Shown here one piece after another: positions 22,006 through 32,757 of a stretch of 64,000 bases of DNA. Position numbers and translations under genes: made by a program. This stretch comes from Sciurus carolinensis (Eukaryota; Chordata; Mammalia; Rodentia; Sciuridae): positions 89,094,143 to 89,158,142 of the forward strand of contig NC_062220.1 of NCBI RefSeq assembly GCF_902686445.1, written 5' to 3'. The notes under the pieces were generated by a model. It was given only the letters and a program-made list of their open reading frames with translations. It did not search any database and was not told where the DNA came from. Every line of letters starts with the position of its first letter. Position 1 is the stretch's first letter.

Positions 22006-23547
22006 ATGGTGTTCCGTTTTAGGATAAGCAGCGAGAGTAGTGAGAGCAGTGTAGAGCCCCAGGGGCCGGGCTCCTATGAGCCGGCCCTCACGGACCATTA
22101 TGAAGTTCTGCAGGGCATTGGGGAAGGCGGCTTCGCCAAGGTGAAGCTCGCCCGCCATCGCCTCACGGGGACAGAGGTTGTGGTGAAGGTCGTGGCAAAG
22201 AGAGTCTGGACCCTCCCCTTCCTATGTGAACCTGAGCTGATGGCGAGCTTGGACCACCCCAACGTGATCCAGCTCTTCCAGGTCATTGAGACCAACAGGT
22301 ACATGTACATTGTCATGGAACATGCAGGTGGGGGACATCTCCGGAGCCTCGTCCCGGAACCCGGAGGCCTGGCGGAGGAGGAGGCCCGCAGGCTGTTCCG
22401 AGAGATCGCGGGAGCCGTGCGGCACTGCCACGAGAAGGGCATCGTGCACCTGGACCTCAAGCCGGAGAACGTGGTGCTGGACGCCAGGGGCCAGGCGAAG
22501 CTCATCGACTTCGGCCTGAGCACCCGCGTCAGCCCCGGGCAGAAGCTGAGCAGGTTCTGGGGCACGCTCCTCTACTCCGCCCCCGAGGCGGCCCTGCGGG
22601 AGGACTACGAGGGTCCCCCGGCCGACGTCTGGAGCCTGGGCGTCGTCCTCTATTTCATGCTGACCGGGAGCCGCGCCTTTCTGGCCAACACGGCCCGCGA
22701 GGTGAGGCAGCGGGTCACCGAGGGCGCCTACGACGTGCCCCCGCACCTTTCCCAGGGCGCTCAGAGCCTCATCCGGGAGATGCTGACGGTGGACCCCGCG
22801 CAGAGGCCCACCCTGGAGCAGGTGCTGGGGCACCCGTGGCTGAGCCAGGGCGCGGAAGCGTCACCCGGTCCTGGCGAGGTGCCCCCACTCCTCCCGGACC
22901 CCGCCATCGTCACCACCATGTTCGACCTTGGTTACGACCCCTACGACATCTGGGTGTCCCTGTCAACTAAGAGGTATGACAACGCCATGGCTACGTATCT
23001 CCTGCTCAAGCGCCAGCGCAGCCAGGGCGCGGGCTGCCAGTGCCAGGTGAAGCCCGTGCGGCGTCGGGGGCTCGGGCCTCGCCCAGGCCCTGGGCCTCCC
23101 CGCACCCTCCTCCCCAAGAGGTGTTCCAGCGAGCCTGCCCTTCCCTCGCCCCGGGAGCAGCAGCAGCCCGACGAGGCCAGGCGGACCTGGCAGAAGGGGG
23201 GTGGCAGTGCCAGCGTGCCGGCCATTCCCCTCCGCTTTTTCCACGTGGACCCACCCCCTCCCAGCCTGGCCTCCCAGCCCGACCCTGTGCCCAGCAGACC
23301 CGACCCGTCCCTGAGCCTCAGGAGCGGGGTCGCAGAAGAGGGCAGCTCATCCTCCCCAAGCACCTCCCCAGAACAGTCACAGGATCGCATCGGGCGTTGG
23401 AAGAGGGTGAGGAGGAGGATCTCCAGCTGCTTCAGACAGCTGTGCTGCGTGCCGTGCTTCGGTCCGTCAGTGCTCAAGAACAGAGTGGCTCCAGAGGAAA
23501 TGCCCAGCCGAGACCAGCGGAACCAGCGGACAGCCAGGAGACCCTGA
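22006..23547 (+). CDS. Smok-like Ser/Thr protein kinase (sperm motility kinase family), intronless
   Basis: 513 codons, single exon. Kinase domain at about residues 32-279: glycine loop GEGGFAKV (39-46), VVVK lysine K61, catalytic loop HLDLKPEN with D150 and N155, DFG at 168-170, APE at 192-194, [10 protein letters not shown] (207-216). A UBA-like segment follows (about 298-337, [11 protein letters not shown] ... MATYLLLKR), the arrangement of MARK/AMPK-related kinases and of rodent sperm motility kinases. The tail (340-513) is rich in Pro, Ser and Arg and ends with a cysteine cluster ([13 protein letters not shown]), possibly lipidated. All catalytic residues are kept except the HRD arginine, which is leucine 149. 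The activation loop has W185 where Cys is usual. Length is close to mouse Smok proteins (about 480-500). Known family members act in the testis and in sperm signalling. The role here is inference. The start is the first ATG in frame with good context. Coding DNA is GC- and CpG-rich, unlike its AT-rich flanks, which fits a retrogene origin. Confidence 0.9.
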   Translation: MVFRFRISSESSESSVEPQGPGSYEPALTDHYEVLQGIGEGGFAKVKLARHRLTGTEVVVKVVAKRVWTLPFLCEPELMASLDHPNVIQLFQVIETNRYMYIVMEHAGGGHLRSLVPEPGGLAEEEARRLFREIAGAVRHCHEKGIVHLDLKPENVVLDARGQAKLIDFGLSTRVSPGQKLSRFWGTLLYSAPEAALREDYEGPPADVWSLGVVLYFMLTGSRAFLANTAREVRQRVTEGAYDVPPHLSQGAQSLIREMLTVDPAQRPTLEQVLGHPWLSQGAEASPGPGEVPPLLPDPAIVTTMFDLGYDPYDIWVSLSTKRYDNAMATYLLLKRQRSQGAGCQCQVKPVRRRGLGPRPGPGPPRTLLPKRCSSEPALPSPREQQQPDEARRTWQKGGGSASVPAIPLRFFHVDPPPPSLASQPDPVPSRPDPSLSLRSGVAEEGSSSSPSTSPEQSQDRIGRWKRVRRRISSCFRQLCCVPCFGPSVLKNRVAPEEMPSRDQRNQRTARRP

Positions 23548-23720
23548 GGTGTGCCCACTGGCTCAGGACTCTGCCCAGGAGGCCCATCTGGATCCACCAG
23601 GAGTCTCCTCTGCCCCCACCTGCGAAGACGCCTCGTAGAGACTTTTCCCTGGGACACTTCCCCTGCCCTGCTTTTGGTCCTTTCTCCCGTGCTTTGGGAG
23701 AAATTTATTCTTTTATTTTT

Positions 23721-23786
23721 TCACAAATTGTATAATAAAATTGATATTTTAAATCACAAATTGTATAATAAAATTGATATTTCAAA
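23721..23786 (+). terminator. two tandem AATAAA polyadenylation signals of the kinase gene
   Basis: A 33-bp unit (tcacaaattgtataataaaa and the following ttgatattt) occurs twice in tandem from 23721 and 23754. Each copy holds AATAAA, at 23734-23739 and 23767-23772, about 190-220 bp after the stop codon. This gives a short 3'UTR. Confidence 0.75.
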
Positions 23787-23789
23787 GAT

Positions 23790-25615
23790 TAAAAAATGGC
23801 AGTTTTGTTTTGTTTTAAAGAGGTGTGGTCCTCAGGGTAAAGGCCCAGGCCCAGCAGCCAACCTTTCCAGGGCCTGGACCACTGTGCCTCCCTTTCCCAG
23901 TCCCTGTAGATACTCGCTCACCTTGAGCCTGTGTAGATGGGGACTCATTTGCCTTGCCCAGTGTAGATGGGGTCTTACTCCCCTTGATCTAGGGCCGATG
24001 GAGGTTCTCCCCTTGAGTTAGTGTAGACTTGATTCACTTTGAGCTGATCGTCTTGGTCAGAAGGAATCCTTTTCCTGGTCTTCAGGCCCCTCCGTGAAGT
24101 GTGAGGGGAGGGTGGGTGGCAGCTGTTGAAGACACCTGTGGCAAGACACTGGAGACTCCAGAGTGTTCTATGGCTTCATCTCCATGATCCCATGTGCAGG
24201 GAAGGGAGAGGTGGGCAGGTGGGCATGTGGGTAGGGCTGGGTCTGCCTGCAGCAGTGGCTGGAGCTTACTACATGCCATGCAGCCTGCCCACCCCAAAGC
24301 TGCTCCTAGTCAAAGCAAAATGTCGTGGAGAAGAGAGCTTTGGATTTGGGGAGCAGAGATGTGAAATCTCAGGGATGCTATGTACATAAAACATTGTGCA
24401 CCCACATGAAATTGCTCTTATGTTTGGATTCAGTTGACAGTGAACTTTGTAAAGAAGTGCACACAAGAAGTAAGAAATGCTCAATAGAGGAGGCTTTGTG
24501 CACCTCCAGTCCCAGCATCTCTGGGAAGGTCCCAGCATGTCCTTCCCTTTAGTGATCAGAAACTGATACCTTTTTTTTTTTTTTTAGAAATTGATACCTT
24601 TAAAAAGATGTCCCATGTGTCATTTTAATAGTTTTCCCTTTATCACCATGAGCCTAGAAAGCAGTTTTAAAGTAAAAATACTCTATCATGCTGTTTTAAC
24701 CATATATATTATTTGTACGAGTCAGGAGATGATAGAACACAGATATTTTCTAATTCAATTTATCCAGAAAATTGCTCTCAATCTGAAAAATGTAGCTGTG
24801 AGAATTTCAGTTTTGGCAGCATTTTGATAATGATTTGGGTTGAAAACATTTTAAATAATTCCAAGTTTTATAGTTCAACTTTTCAAAACTTTAGTTTTAT
24901 AATAACATAACTCCATTAAAAAATTTGTCCATAGCAAAATGTTTCCAAGGTTCTCCTGAAGAGTTGGTAAGAAGGCAGCCTTATAAGAGGTCTGTGCCAT
25001 TTCGGTTGAAAAGGCCATGGTCATAGAAATGGCAATTACTCTAAAAATGGTAACAGGTTTTATTTGCTGTGAATTCCTTGTTAACACTGAAGACTCAGAC
25101 TGCAAGGCAGTCTGAGCTGAAATTCCTTCTTTCATCCCTTATGTCTCATTTTCACAAATGAGAAATGAAATGTGAAATGTGAGCAGTTATAGGTCCCTCA
25201 GAGCAGACTAAATGTCCAACTTAAGTTATAAGTTGGATATTGCTCAGATCCACGCTTGCCACAATCCTGCAAATGTTCATGCATATATAATTTAATAAAT
25301 GAACTAACTTTCATGATTATGCTATTTTCAAAGTAATGCCTGGTTTTAGGAAAGTGCTGAGTTTAACTAAATCTACCTTTGCTTTATGTGATATGAAATT
25401 TCCTTCCTGACCTGTCACAACTCCTAAACATAAGGTGATTTTAATCTGATTAGAATCACTAGAGGGTTAAGAAGATGCCACACTTCTAAGAATAAACCAT
25501 AACTACCTTCAGGAGTCCCTAGTCATCCCATGTATATCATGAGTGTCCATTTTCAAACACAGTGGCATGAGTTCCACCATGGTGGCTTGAACTCCTTTCT
25601 TGGAGAATTACCATT
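23790..25615. other. unique intergenic sequence 3' of the kinase gene
   Basis: 23820-24540 has a moderate GC content and a few frames below 160 codons with no recognisable product. 24560-25615 is AT-rich. Short T tract at 24571-24585. No gene or clear repeat seen. Confidence 0.4.
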
Positions 25616-25624
25616 TATATCACT

Positions 25625-25629
<5 letters not shown>
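25616..25629. repeat. target-site duplication (left) of the twin-primed L1
   Basis: tatatcactattta here is repeated exactly at 27486-27499. Confidence 0.9.
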
Positions 25630-25655
<26 letters not shown>

Positions 25656-25997
25656 TTGTAAACAAATGGGGTACAACTTGTTTCTCTGTTTGTACATGAA
25701 GTAGAGGCATACCATTTGTATATTCATACATTTACAAAGGGTAATGGTGTTTGATTCATTCTGTTATTTTTTCCACCCCTCACCCCTCTTTTCCCTCTAT
25801 ACAGTCCCTCCTTCCTCCATTCTTGCCTCCCTCCCATTCCGCCATTATGTATCATCATCCGCTTATCAGTGAGATCATTTGTCCTTTGGTTTTTTGAGAT
25901 TGGCTTATCTCACTTAGCATGATATTCTCCAATTTCATCCATTTGCCTGAAAATGCCATAATTTTATTATTCTTTATGGCTGAGTAATATTCCATTA

Positions 25998-26042
<45 letters not shown>

Positions 26043-27485
26043 ATATATATCTCACGATTTCTTTATCCATTCATCAAGTGAGGGGCATCTAGGTTGGTTC
26101 CACAATCTGGCTATTGTGAATTGAGCAGCTATGAACATCGATGTGGCTGCATCACTGTAGTATGCTGATTTTAAGTCCTTTGGGTATAGGCCAAGGAGTG
26201 GGATAGCTGGGTCAAATGGTGGGTCCATTCCAAGTTCTCTAAGGAATCTCCACACTGCTTTCCAGAGTAGCTGCACTAATTTGCAGCCCCACCAGCAATA
26301 AATGAGTGTACCTTTTCCCCCACATCCTCGCCAACACCTACTGTTGCTTGTATTCTTGATAATCACCATTCTAATTGGGGTGAGATGGAATCCTAGGGTA
26401 GTTTTGATTTGCATTTCTTATTACTAGAGATGTTGAACATTTTTTCATATGTTTGTTGATTGCTTGTAGATCTTCTTCTGTGAAGTGTCTGTTCATTTCC
26501 TTAGCCCATTTGTTGATTGGGTTATTTGTATTCTTGGTGTAAAGTTTTTTGAGTTCTTTATAGATTATGGAGATTAGTGCTCTACCTGAAGTGTGTGTGA
26601 AAAAGATTTTCTCCCACTCTGTAAGCTCTTTTTTCACATTATTGATTGTTTCCTTTGCTGAGAGAAAGCTTTTTAATTTGAATCTATCCCATTTATTGAT
26701 TCTTGCTTTTATTTCTTGTGCTATGGGAGTCATGTTAAGGAAGTCTGACATGTTGAAGATTTGGACCTACTTTTTCTTCTATAAGATGCAGGGTCTCTGG
26801 TCTGATTGTAAGGTCCTTGATCCATTTCAAGTTGAGTTTTGTGCAAGGTGAGAGATAGGGGTTTAGTTTCATTTTGTTGCATATGGATTTCCAGTTTTTC
26901 CAGCACCATTTGTTTAAGAGGCTATCTTTTCTCCTTTGCATGTTTTTGGTTCCTTTGTCTAGTATGAGAAAACTGTATTTTATACATAAGTGATGAATCC
27001 TTGGAAAGAGACGTTAGGAAAACTACCGCATTCACAATAGCCTCAAAAAAAATAAAATACTTGGGAATCAATCTAACTAAAGAGGTGAAAGACCTCTACA
27101 ATGAGAACTACAGAACATTAAAGAAAGAAATTAAAGAAAAACTTAGAAGATGGAAAGATCTCCCATGTTCTTGGATAGGCAGAATTAATATTGTCAAAAT
27201 GATCATACTACTAAAAGTGCTATACAGATTCAATGCAATTCCAATTAAAATCCCAATGACATACTTCACAGAAATAGAGCAAGCAATCATGAAATTCATC
27301 TGGAAGAATAAGAAACCCAGAATAGCTAAAGCAATCCTTAGCAAGAAGAGTGAAGTAGGAGGTAACACAAAACCTGAACTTCAACTATACTACAAAGCAA
27401 TGGTAACAAAAACGGCATGATATTGGCACCAAAATAGACAGGTAGATCAATGGTACAGAATAGAGGACACAGACACAAATCCAAA
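25630..27485 (-). mobile_element. 5'-truncated L1 with inverted 5' part (twin priming)
   Basis: 25630-26978 is the minus-strand L1 3' end, with a (TTTA)n tail complement at 25630-25655, 3'UTR and ORF2 C-terminus. From about 26979 to 27485 the next upstream ORF2 piece reads on the plus strand (frame 27001-27420). The two pieces meet at the same ORF2 position (around cccaaata / ttctcatactag) with almost nothing lost. An exact 14-bp target duplication flanks the whole. A (TG)n microsatellite lies inside at 26003-26034. ORF2 frames (26371-26751 and 26052-26414, minus) are partial and broken. Confidence 0.92.
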
Positions 27486-27499
27486 TATATCACTATTTA
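27486..27499. repeat. target-site duplication (right) of the twin-primed L1
   Basis: Exact copy of 25616-25629. Confidence 0.9.
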
Positions 27500-28699
27500 G
27501 ACTATCAGCATTTTTCAGACTTATCGGTCACCATGTAAAACCAATGAATATTTAGCAGTACTCACGTTTGGGATATTATGTTGATTAAAACAGAGAATGC
27601 ACATAGTTTCTAATACAAAAAACGTAATCGGAACTCAATAAAGGTAGAGTGATTATTATCCAGCTTAAGTAAAGGTCCTTCTGCATCCTATGCAATGCAC
27701 ACAAAAGAAGACAACTGGATCTGCCAACTGCTCCTGGTTGACACTTTTCTCTTACCTATTAAGGTTATTGGGGCCAGTGAATGAGGTAATGTAAATCCAA
27801 GTAAGCACAGGGTTATTGGCCACAGCTGACAACCTAAAAGACACTCAGGCACATCAGTCTGGCAGAATGGAAGAATGCACCACCTCTGGCACTCAGTCCC
27901 AGGTGTGTACACCAGCTGAACCAGGACACACCTCTGGTTCTCATGGGTCACTCTGAGTTGCTTTGGTGTCCTGCTGGAAAGGATGTACAGTGTCATTTGA
28001 ATCCTGGCATTCCACATTGTGACCTCTTCAACTCCCCAGTGCCAGTGAGTCTGAAATCCCAAGATCTCTGGGCCCCAAGTCAAGGTACTAGCAACACCCA
28101 CCTCATTTTCTAAAGATCCCTGATGAGGCTACGTGTCTCTCACAGAAGTCCTTTAGCCCCAGAAAACATATTCCAAACAATCTGCATCCATAGGTACCTG
28201 CTGCTTTTCCCTGGCTCTGAGTCTTTCCAGAAAACTGTTGCACTCTGGAAGAAGCATTAAGGCCAGTAGATGCAATCCTAAGAAGGAGGAGTGCTATGGG
28301 GTGGTTGGAAGATTGGTTCAGGTCACGGCCTTGGGCATGCTTGCCCAGTTGTGGCCTGTTATTCTCTGCTCAACTGCTTTGCCCTGAACAGAACATGGGT
28401 TCTTTCAATGTTCAGAACATTAGGAAGGTTCCTTGTCACTGGTCCAAGCAGTGCCAAGGGTTCTACTCTCAAAATTGGCATGATCGATGATAAGCACTGA
28501 ATTTAGGAAAGTAGATCGTTTTCTTGCCATCAGGTTGCCAGAACATTCAAGGCACGATGGGGAGGCTAGAGATCTGATTTCTCACAAAAAGTGAAGGATA
28601 TACTTTGGTGAAAATGAGGCCCAAATGGGGATGAAGTTAATTATGATAAGATTGCCTTCCATAGGGATTCTATGCTTCAGTTTCAGGGGGTGAAGGTTT
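27500..28699. other. unique sequence with an unassigned minus-strand frame
   Basis: The longest frame is 137 codons on the minus strand (27688-28101). It is Cys- and Trp-rich, with no domain I recognise, and could be chance or a decayed retroviral piece. Nothing else is supported. Confidence 0.3.
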
Positions 28700-28966
28700 A
28701 TAAAAATGGGTGTAAAACTCTTTTACATGCCTCCCATCCAGGCATGAGTTTTATGTCTCCTGCTCAGAAACCTAGACAGATTGGTTACTACTTCAAACAG
28801 CAAAATATGGTGGAGGTGATACTATGTGACCTCCAATGCTGGGTGATAACAGGCAATGAGTTTTCTGTCTTGCCTATTGGAACCCTCACACAGGAGCCAC
28901 AAGCTGTCATGTTGTATGTTAAACTATCCTGAGACTGTCACATTTGGGGGGAAGCATAGCTTCTAT
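28700..28966 (+). mobile_element. MLT1C/D-like LTR fragment
   Basis: Relative of 7398-7660: ctcttttacatgcctcccatcc.ggcatgag, actacttcaaacagcaaaatatgg, ttctgtcttgccta.tggaaccct and ggagccacaagctgtca occur in the same order. It breaks off at 28966, where ERV sequence begins. Confidence 0.65.
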
Positions 28967-30887
28967 AAAATATCTAGAATGTGATATCCATTGTCTCTAG
29001 GAGTTTTCTTCTACAGGGAAGAGATGGTTAATACTGTTAACTACACTTGTCTGGTATCTTGGTTTCTACAGTTAAAAATGAGTAAGTTAGATTTAACTTC
29101 AATGGGATTCATCATAAGTGTGTGTGTTAGAGGAAACATCAGATCAATTAGCAAAGTTAAAGTGCTAAAATATCAACTGCTAATTATAAAATCCAAAATT
29201 CTTAACATCTCAACTCCATAAGGTAACATAGTTAAATATTAAATGTGTTTTTACAAATGGATAAAAGGAAAAGGGTTTAAGAATGCTTCATTTCTGAGTC
29301 TTCACTAAAAGCAAGGTTACTAAGAGTTATTCAATATGTTTTTACTCTTGTTAAAAATTCATTTCATATTTTCTTGTAAACTTTTTAACTATGGTCCTTT
29401 AGAGCCTTACAAAGTACAACTTCTAATATAACAACCAGAGTTAATCTGGATAACAGGCCATCACCCAAAGGACAGACAGGATATAAGGCTGACTTCCAGT
29501 ACTAATACTGCCCCCAATTAAAAGGAAGAGGTAAATAACTGTAAAGTTATAGACATTAAAGTTAAAACCTAGTACTCCTACTTTAAGGTTGGCGAAACTG
29601 ACTTGCTGGATGTTTAAAACCAAAACTTAGAGACTACAGTTAAGAAAGTAAAAGGGCCAAGAAAGAAATAGCCAATATTTGGCTTTTACCCTCTGAGGTC
29701 AGCTTGAACTCAGGGAAGAAGGGGACTTCTTTAAGAACTTTGCAACTCTGGGTCACATGACAGGGCGGTCAATGAGACCCTAGAGAACAGAAAGCTAACC
29801 AGTACACATGCTGCAAAGAGAGGAAAATGTCCCTGATGATTCCAAGGGAAACTACAGGGTCAATGAGATCCCAGCCTATCCTGGCAGGTGGCACTAGAGG
29901 AGCTAAGAGGCTTCTCCCATCTTCCCAGGAATGGTCCCCTGAGGAAAAAGCCTACTCTTCACAGTACATAGGAACAAGGTCAGTTTGACCATCTTGGTCT
30001 TAAACACCTGACAAGAGAGTTATAACAAAAACACAGCCCTGCCTGGGCATTAAAAAGGAAAGACAATAGTTCTTTTAATGTATCTTGAGATGTACACTGT
30101 GTCAGCACCACAGTCATTCGAAGACCTACAAATCTTCCTAACTTCTTACATAGACAGACTTGATCTGTTTGCTAGTATGATTAGCTAACCCTAAGTAATA
30201 GAAATAAAGGAATCTCTACAAACACAGAGGTTATGCTGATAAAAAGATATTTTACAAAAATCAGATGACATTAGATATCTTAGCTCTTGCACCTCTTGGT
30301 GAAAAATTACTGGTTTCTATCATCATGATGATATTCTTTGACATGTTCCAAATGCTACAAAATTTTTTTATATTAACCTCATCCCAGTACTCATGTCTTC
30401 TTGTTTCTCTCATAGAAGCATCCACTTCCAAGATGACTTTACAGTTTCTTCTTTCTGAACCAGATTTTTTTTTACCACAAACCCCTTGACTGACTGAAAA
30501 CATTCCTAAAAGGGAAACCCAAACTGCTTGCCCCATGTCACCTCCCCTCATCCTGAAGCAGTCAGAGTAGTCATCACCCATTCCCCTTAATCAGAGGAGG
30601 AAATAGGACTGGGGCAAAGGACAGGTAGCTGATTATCAAAGAAAAGGAAATAAGTAGATAGCACTTCCCCATCAACTGGATGCTAACACCTCTGGGGCAG
30701 AGGCAAGATTGAAATTTTCAACACAAGCAATCACACCCTGAAGGGCTCCTTTCCTGCTTTTTGGTCACTTTGGGTAATGTAGACATGAGAAGAAAGTAAA
30801 CTTAAGATGTCTGAAGGGTTAAGACACCCCTACTCCATTGGGCCACCAACTCTGCAGGGTCCCCTCCTCTCTGTAGCTGTCTCTCTT

Positions 30888-30927
<40 letters not shown>

Positions 30928-31036
30928 AGGTCTTTTAAATAAAATTTACTTTGGCTCTTGCTTCATGTGTTTTGGGTGTTTAATCTTCAACACCAGGGGA
31001 ATGAGCACCTGATCTTGATTTTCAAGACTGGTTTCA
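28967..31036 (+). mobile_element. 5'-truncated copy of the pol-less ERV with its 3' LTR
   Basis: 28967-29320 aligns with 11415-11770 of the provirus at 8436-21221. It then jumps to the equivalent of 19232 and runs in parallel to the 3' LTR (30630-31036). So about 0.8 kb of internal sequence is deleted at 29325, besides the missing 5' part. It keeps relics of the nucleocapsid (about 29790-29835) and of the Env membrane region (30290-30400, hydrophobic). It also lacks pol. No frame is intact. Confidence 0.7.
30630..31036 (+). repeat. 3' LTR of the truncated ERV
   Basis: Relative of 20821-21221. It holds a (CT)n tract (30885-30923), an AATAAA at about 30937-30942 and the conserved end ggggaatgag.acc.gatc.tgatttt.caagactggt.tca. 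Confidence 0.7.
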
Positions 31037-32551
31037 CAAGTATCAGTTTCCAGTGAAGCCAGGCATCCTTGTTTTTCATTGAGATTCAGGCCTATTTCTC
31101 GGTCTGGGGTGCTCTCACAATGGCACAGTATTTACATGTGGCATCTGGGGAAACTCACGCAATATTAAAGAGCACATTTTTTAATTAAGTAGTTCTTGAT
31201 TTAACAATACATACTGGGAACTAGATTGGCCTTGACAACTAAAATATTGTTATTTTTCTGAAATTATTTCACTTAGATAATTTTGATTTAAACATTCATA
31301 CGTGTTATAATTTGTACTTTCCCCCTTCAATTTTAAAGATAAATTGTGAAGTTGTCAAAGAAAAACACATATTTGAAAATAAGAGTATTTTCAAAATATT
31401 CTTATTTTCAATTTTGGATTTTTTTACATTTATTTTAATTCATATTATTTGGTAAAAGTGTACTCAAATTTCATATACTTTGAATATTGTTACATCTTTT
31501 TTAATAATCCTTTGAAAACTACTATCTGAAATAAAATCCTGGTTTCTCACTTATGATAGTAATCATGCTTTTTGTGGTCTTGGCAATAACAGAAATACAT
31601 TTTTTTTTTAATTTAGGCCACAGATGGAAAAGTGACCAAACAGAATAATTAATATGCCTATTTCCCCCACTCCTTCAAAGTCCTGATAGAAACTCTGTAG
31701 TTGGAATGGGTAGATTCTATTCTACCCCAGTATCTCTGGGAATCTATTTCTCAGGGCAAAGGCAGGTGTGAAGTCCCCTTCCATCTCGGGACTGCATGAT
31801 CCATTTCACATAGCTTTCCTGTGGGTCCAGGCCTCTTTTCAAATGACTAGATTATGAGAAGGCTGCTTCTCCAGAGGTTCCAGGACTGCCTGTAGAGGGC
31901 TTCCTTGAAGCCTGACCTGCAGCTGCCTTTCCCAGGAGGAGGAAGGGCTGCTAGGCTGGCCTGGAAACAAAGACATCTGCTTGGTTCCCTTTGTCCCAAA
32001 GACATCTGCTTCCTGGGGGTGCCCTTAGGATAGCCCTTCAGGGAGCTAACTGAAAGCCACTTCTCTTGTAGTGGGGAGAGAGGCTCTTGCAAACCCACCC
32101 CAGGTAATCCTGGAAAACTGGCAGGAACCACTTTCAATTACCCAAATGAGTTCCAGGACCAGGGCTCAACTGGCAGAGGAGCACCTCCCACACATACAGG
32201 AAATGATGTGCCATTTGTTGCCTATTTATTCATTTGACAAATACAAACTGCATGCCTACTATGTGCAGGCACTGCTAGGCATGGAGACAACTGAACATGA
32301 TCAACATGTTCCTATGGTATAATAAGAAATATGTTTAGCTTTTGTCCTTGGCTCCTGGGACTGAGTACCCCAAGCCTTTGGAATTTCCTAATAGGAATAT
32401 CTTTTGCTATTCATAATGAGTCCCTTTGGGTCTCACTCAATTCGATGTTAATGAAATGACTTAGGGTAAAGGCCCTAGCTAGCTTCAAAAAGACCAAGTG
32501 ATTTGGGATGGGGACATGATGGGAGCTGAAAATTGAGACTGTAAAACATTT
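31037..32551. other. AT-rich unique sequence
   Basis: No gene seen. 31373-31411 is a near-perfect AT-rich palindrome (19-bp arms, one mismatch). 32215-32320 has an old-repeat phrase (attcatttgacaaata ... gcctactatgtgcaggcact ... aggcatgg), like ancient L2-class elements. Confidence 0.4.
31373..31411. repeat. 39-bp near-perfect palindrome
   Basis: The arms 31373-31391 and 31393-31411 are reverse complements except for one G/A difference, around a single central base. It is AT-rich and could extrude as a cruciform. Confidence 0.85.
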
Positions 32552-32757
32552 GGCCCTGCACAGTGAATTATGCCTGTAACTTCAGCCATTTGGGAGAGTG
32601 AGGCAGCAAGTTTAAACCCAGCATGAGCAACTTAGCAGGACCCTTTCTCAAAAATAAACAAATAAATAAATAAAGTTGGGATGTAGCTCAGGGTTGAGCT
32701 AGCACTTGCTTAGTATGTCTGAGGCCCTGTGTTCAACCCCCTGTCCCACAAACAAAA
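32552..32757 (+). mobile_element. dimeric B1-ID SINE
   Basis: The left half is 7SL/B1-like (ggccctgcacagtgaattat, gcctgtaac, ggcagcaagtt, cagcatgagcaacttagcagg, cctttctc) followed by an A-rich linker with aataaataaa. The right half is ID-like (gttgggatgtagctcag ... ggccctgtgttcaaccccctg). This fusion is characteristic of squirrel-family genomes. Moderately diverged. Confidence 0.8.

Noticed and set aside
22222..22833. Long minus-strand frame (203 codons) opposite the kinase gene
   Set aside because: GC-rich coding DNA produces open frames on the opposite strand. No domain or start context supports it.
22941..23657. Long minus-strand frame (238 codons) and plus-strand +1 frame (23040-23735) at the kinase tail
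   Set aside because: Shadows of the GC-rich kinase coding sequence. Composition is Pro/Arg/Gly-rich without motifs.
25630..25655. Repeated TTTA units considered as an array of short direct repeats
   Set aside because: It is the tail of an L1. No spacer-repeat structure like CRISPR exists anywhere in the window.
31847..32137. 96-codon minus-strand frame
   Set aside because: No recognisable domain, no conserved context.
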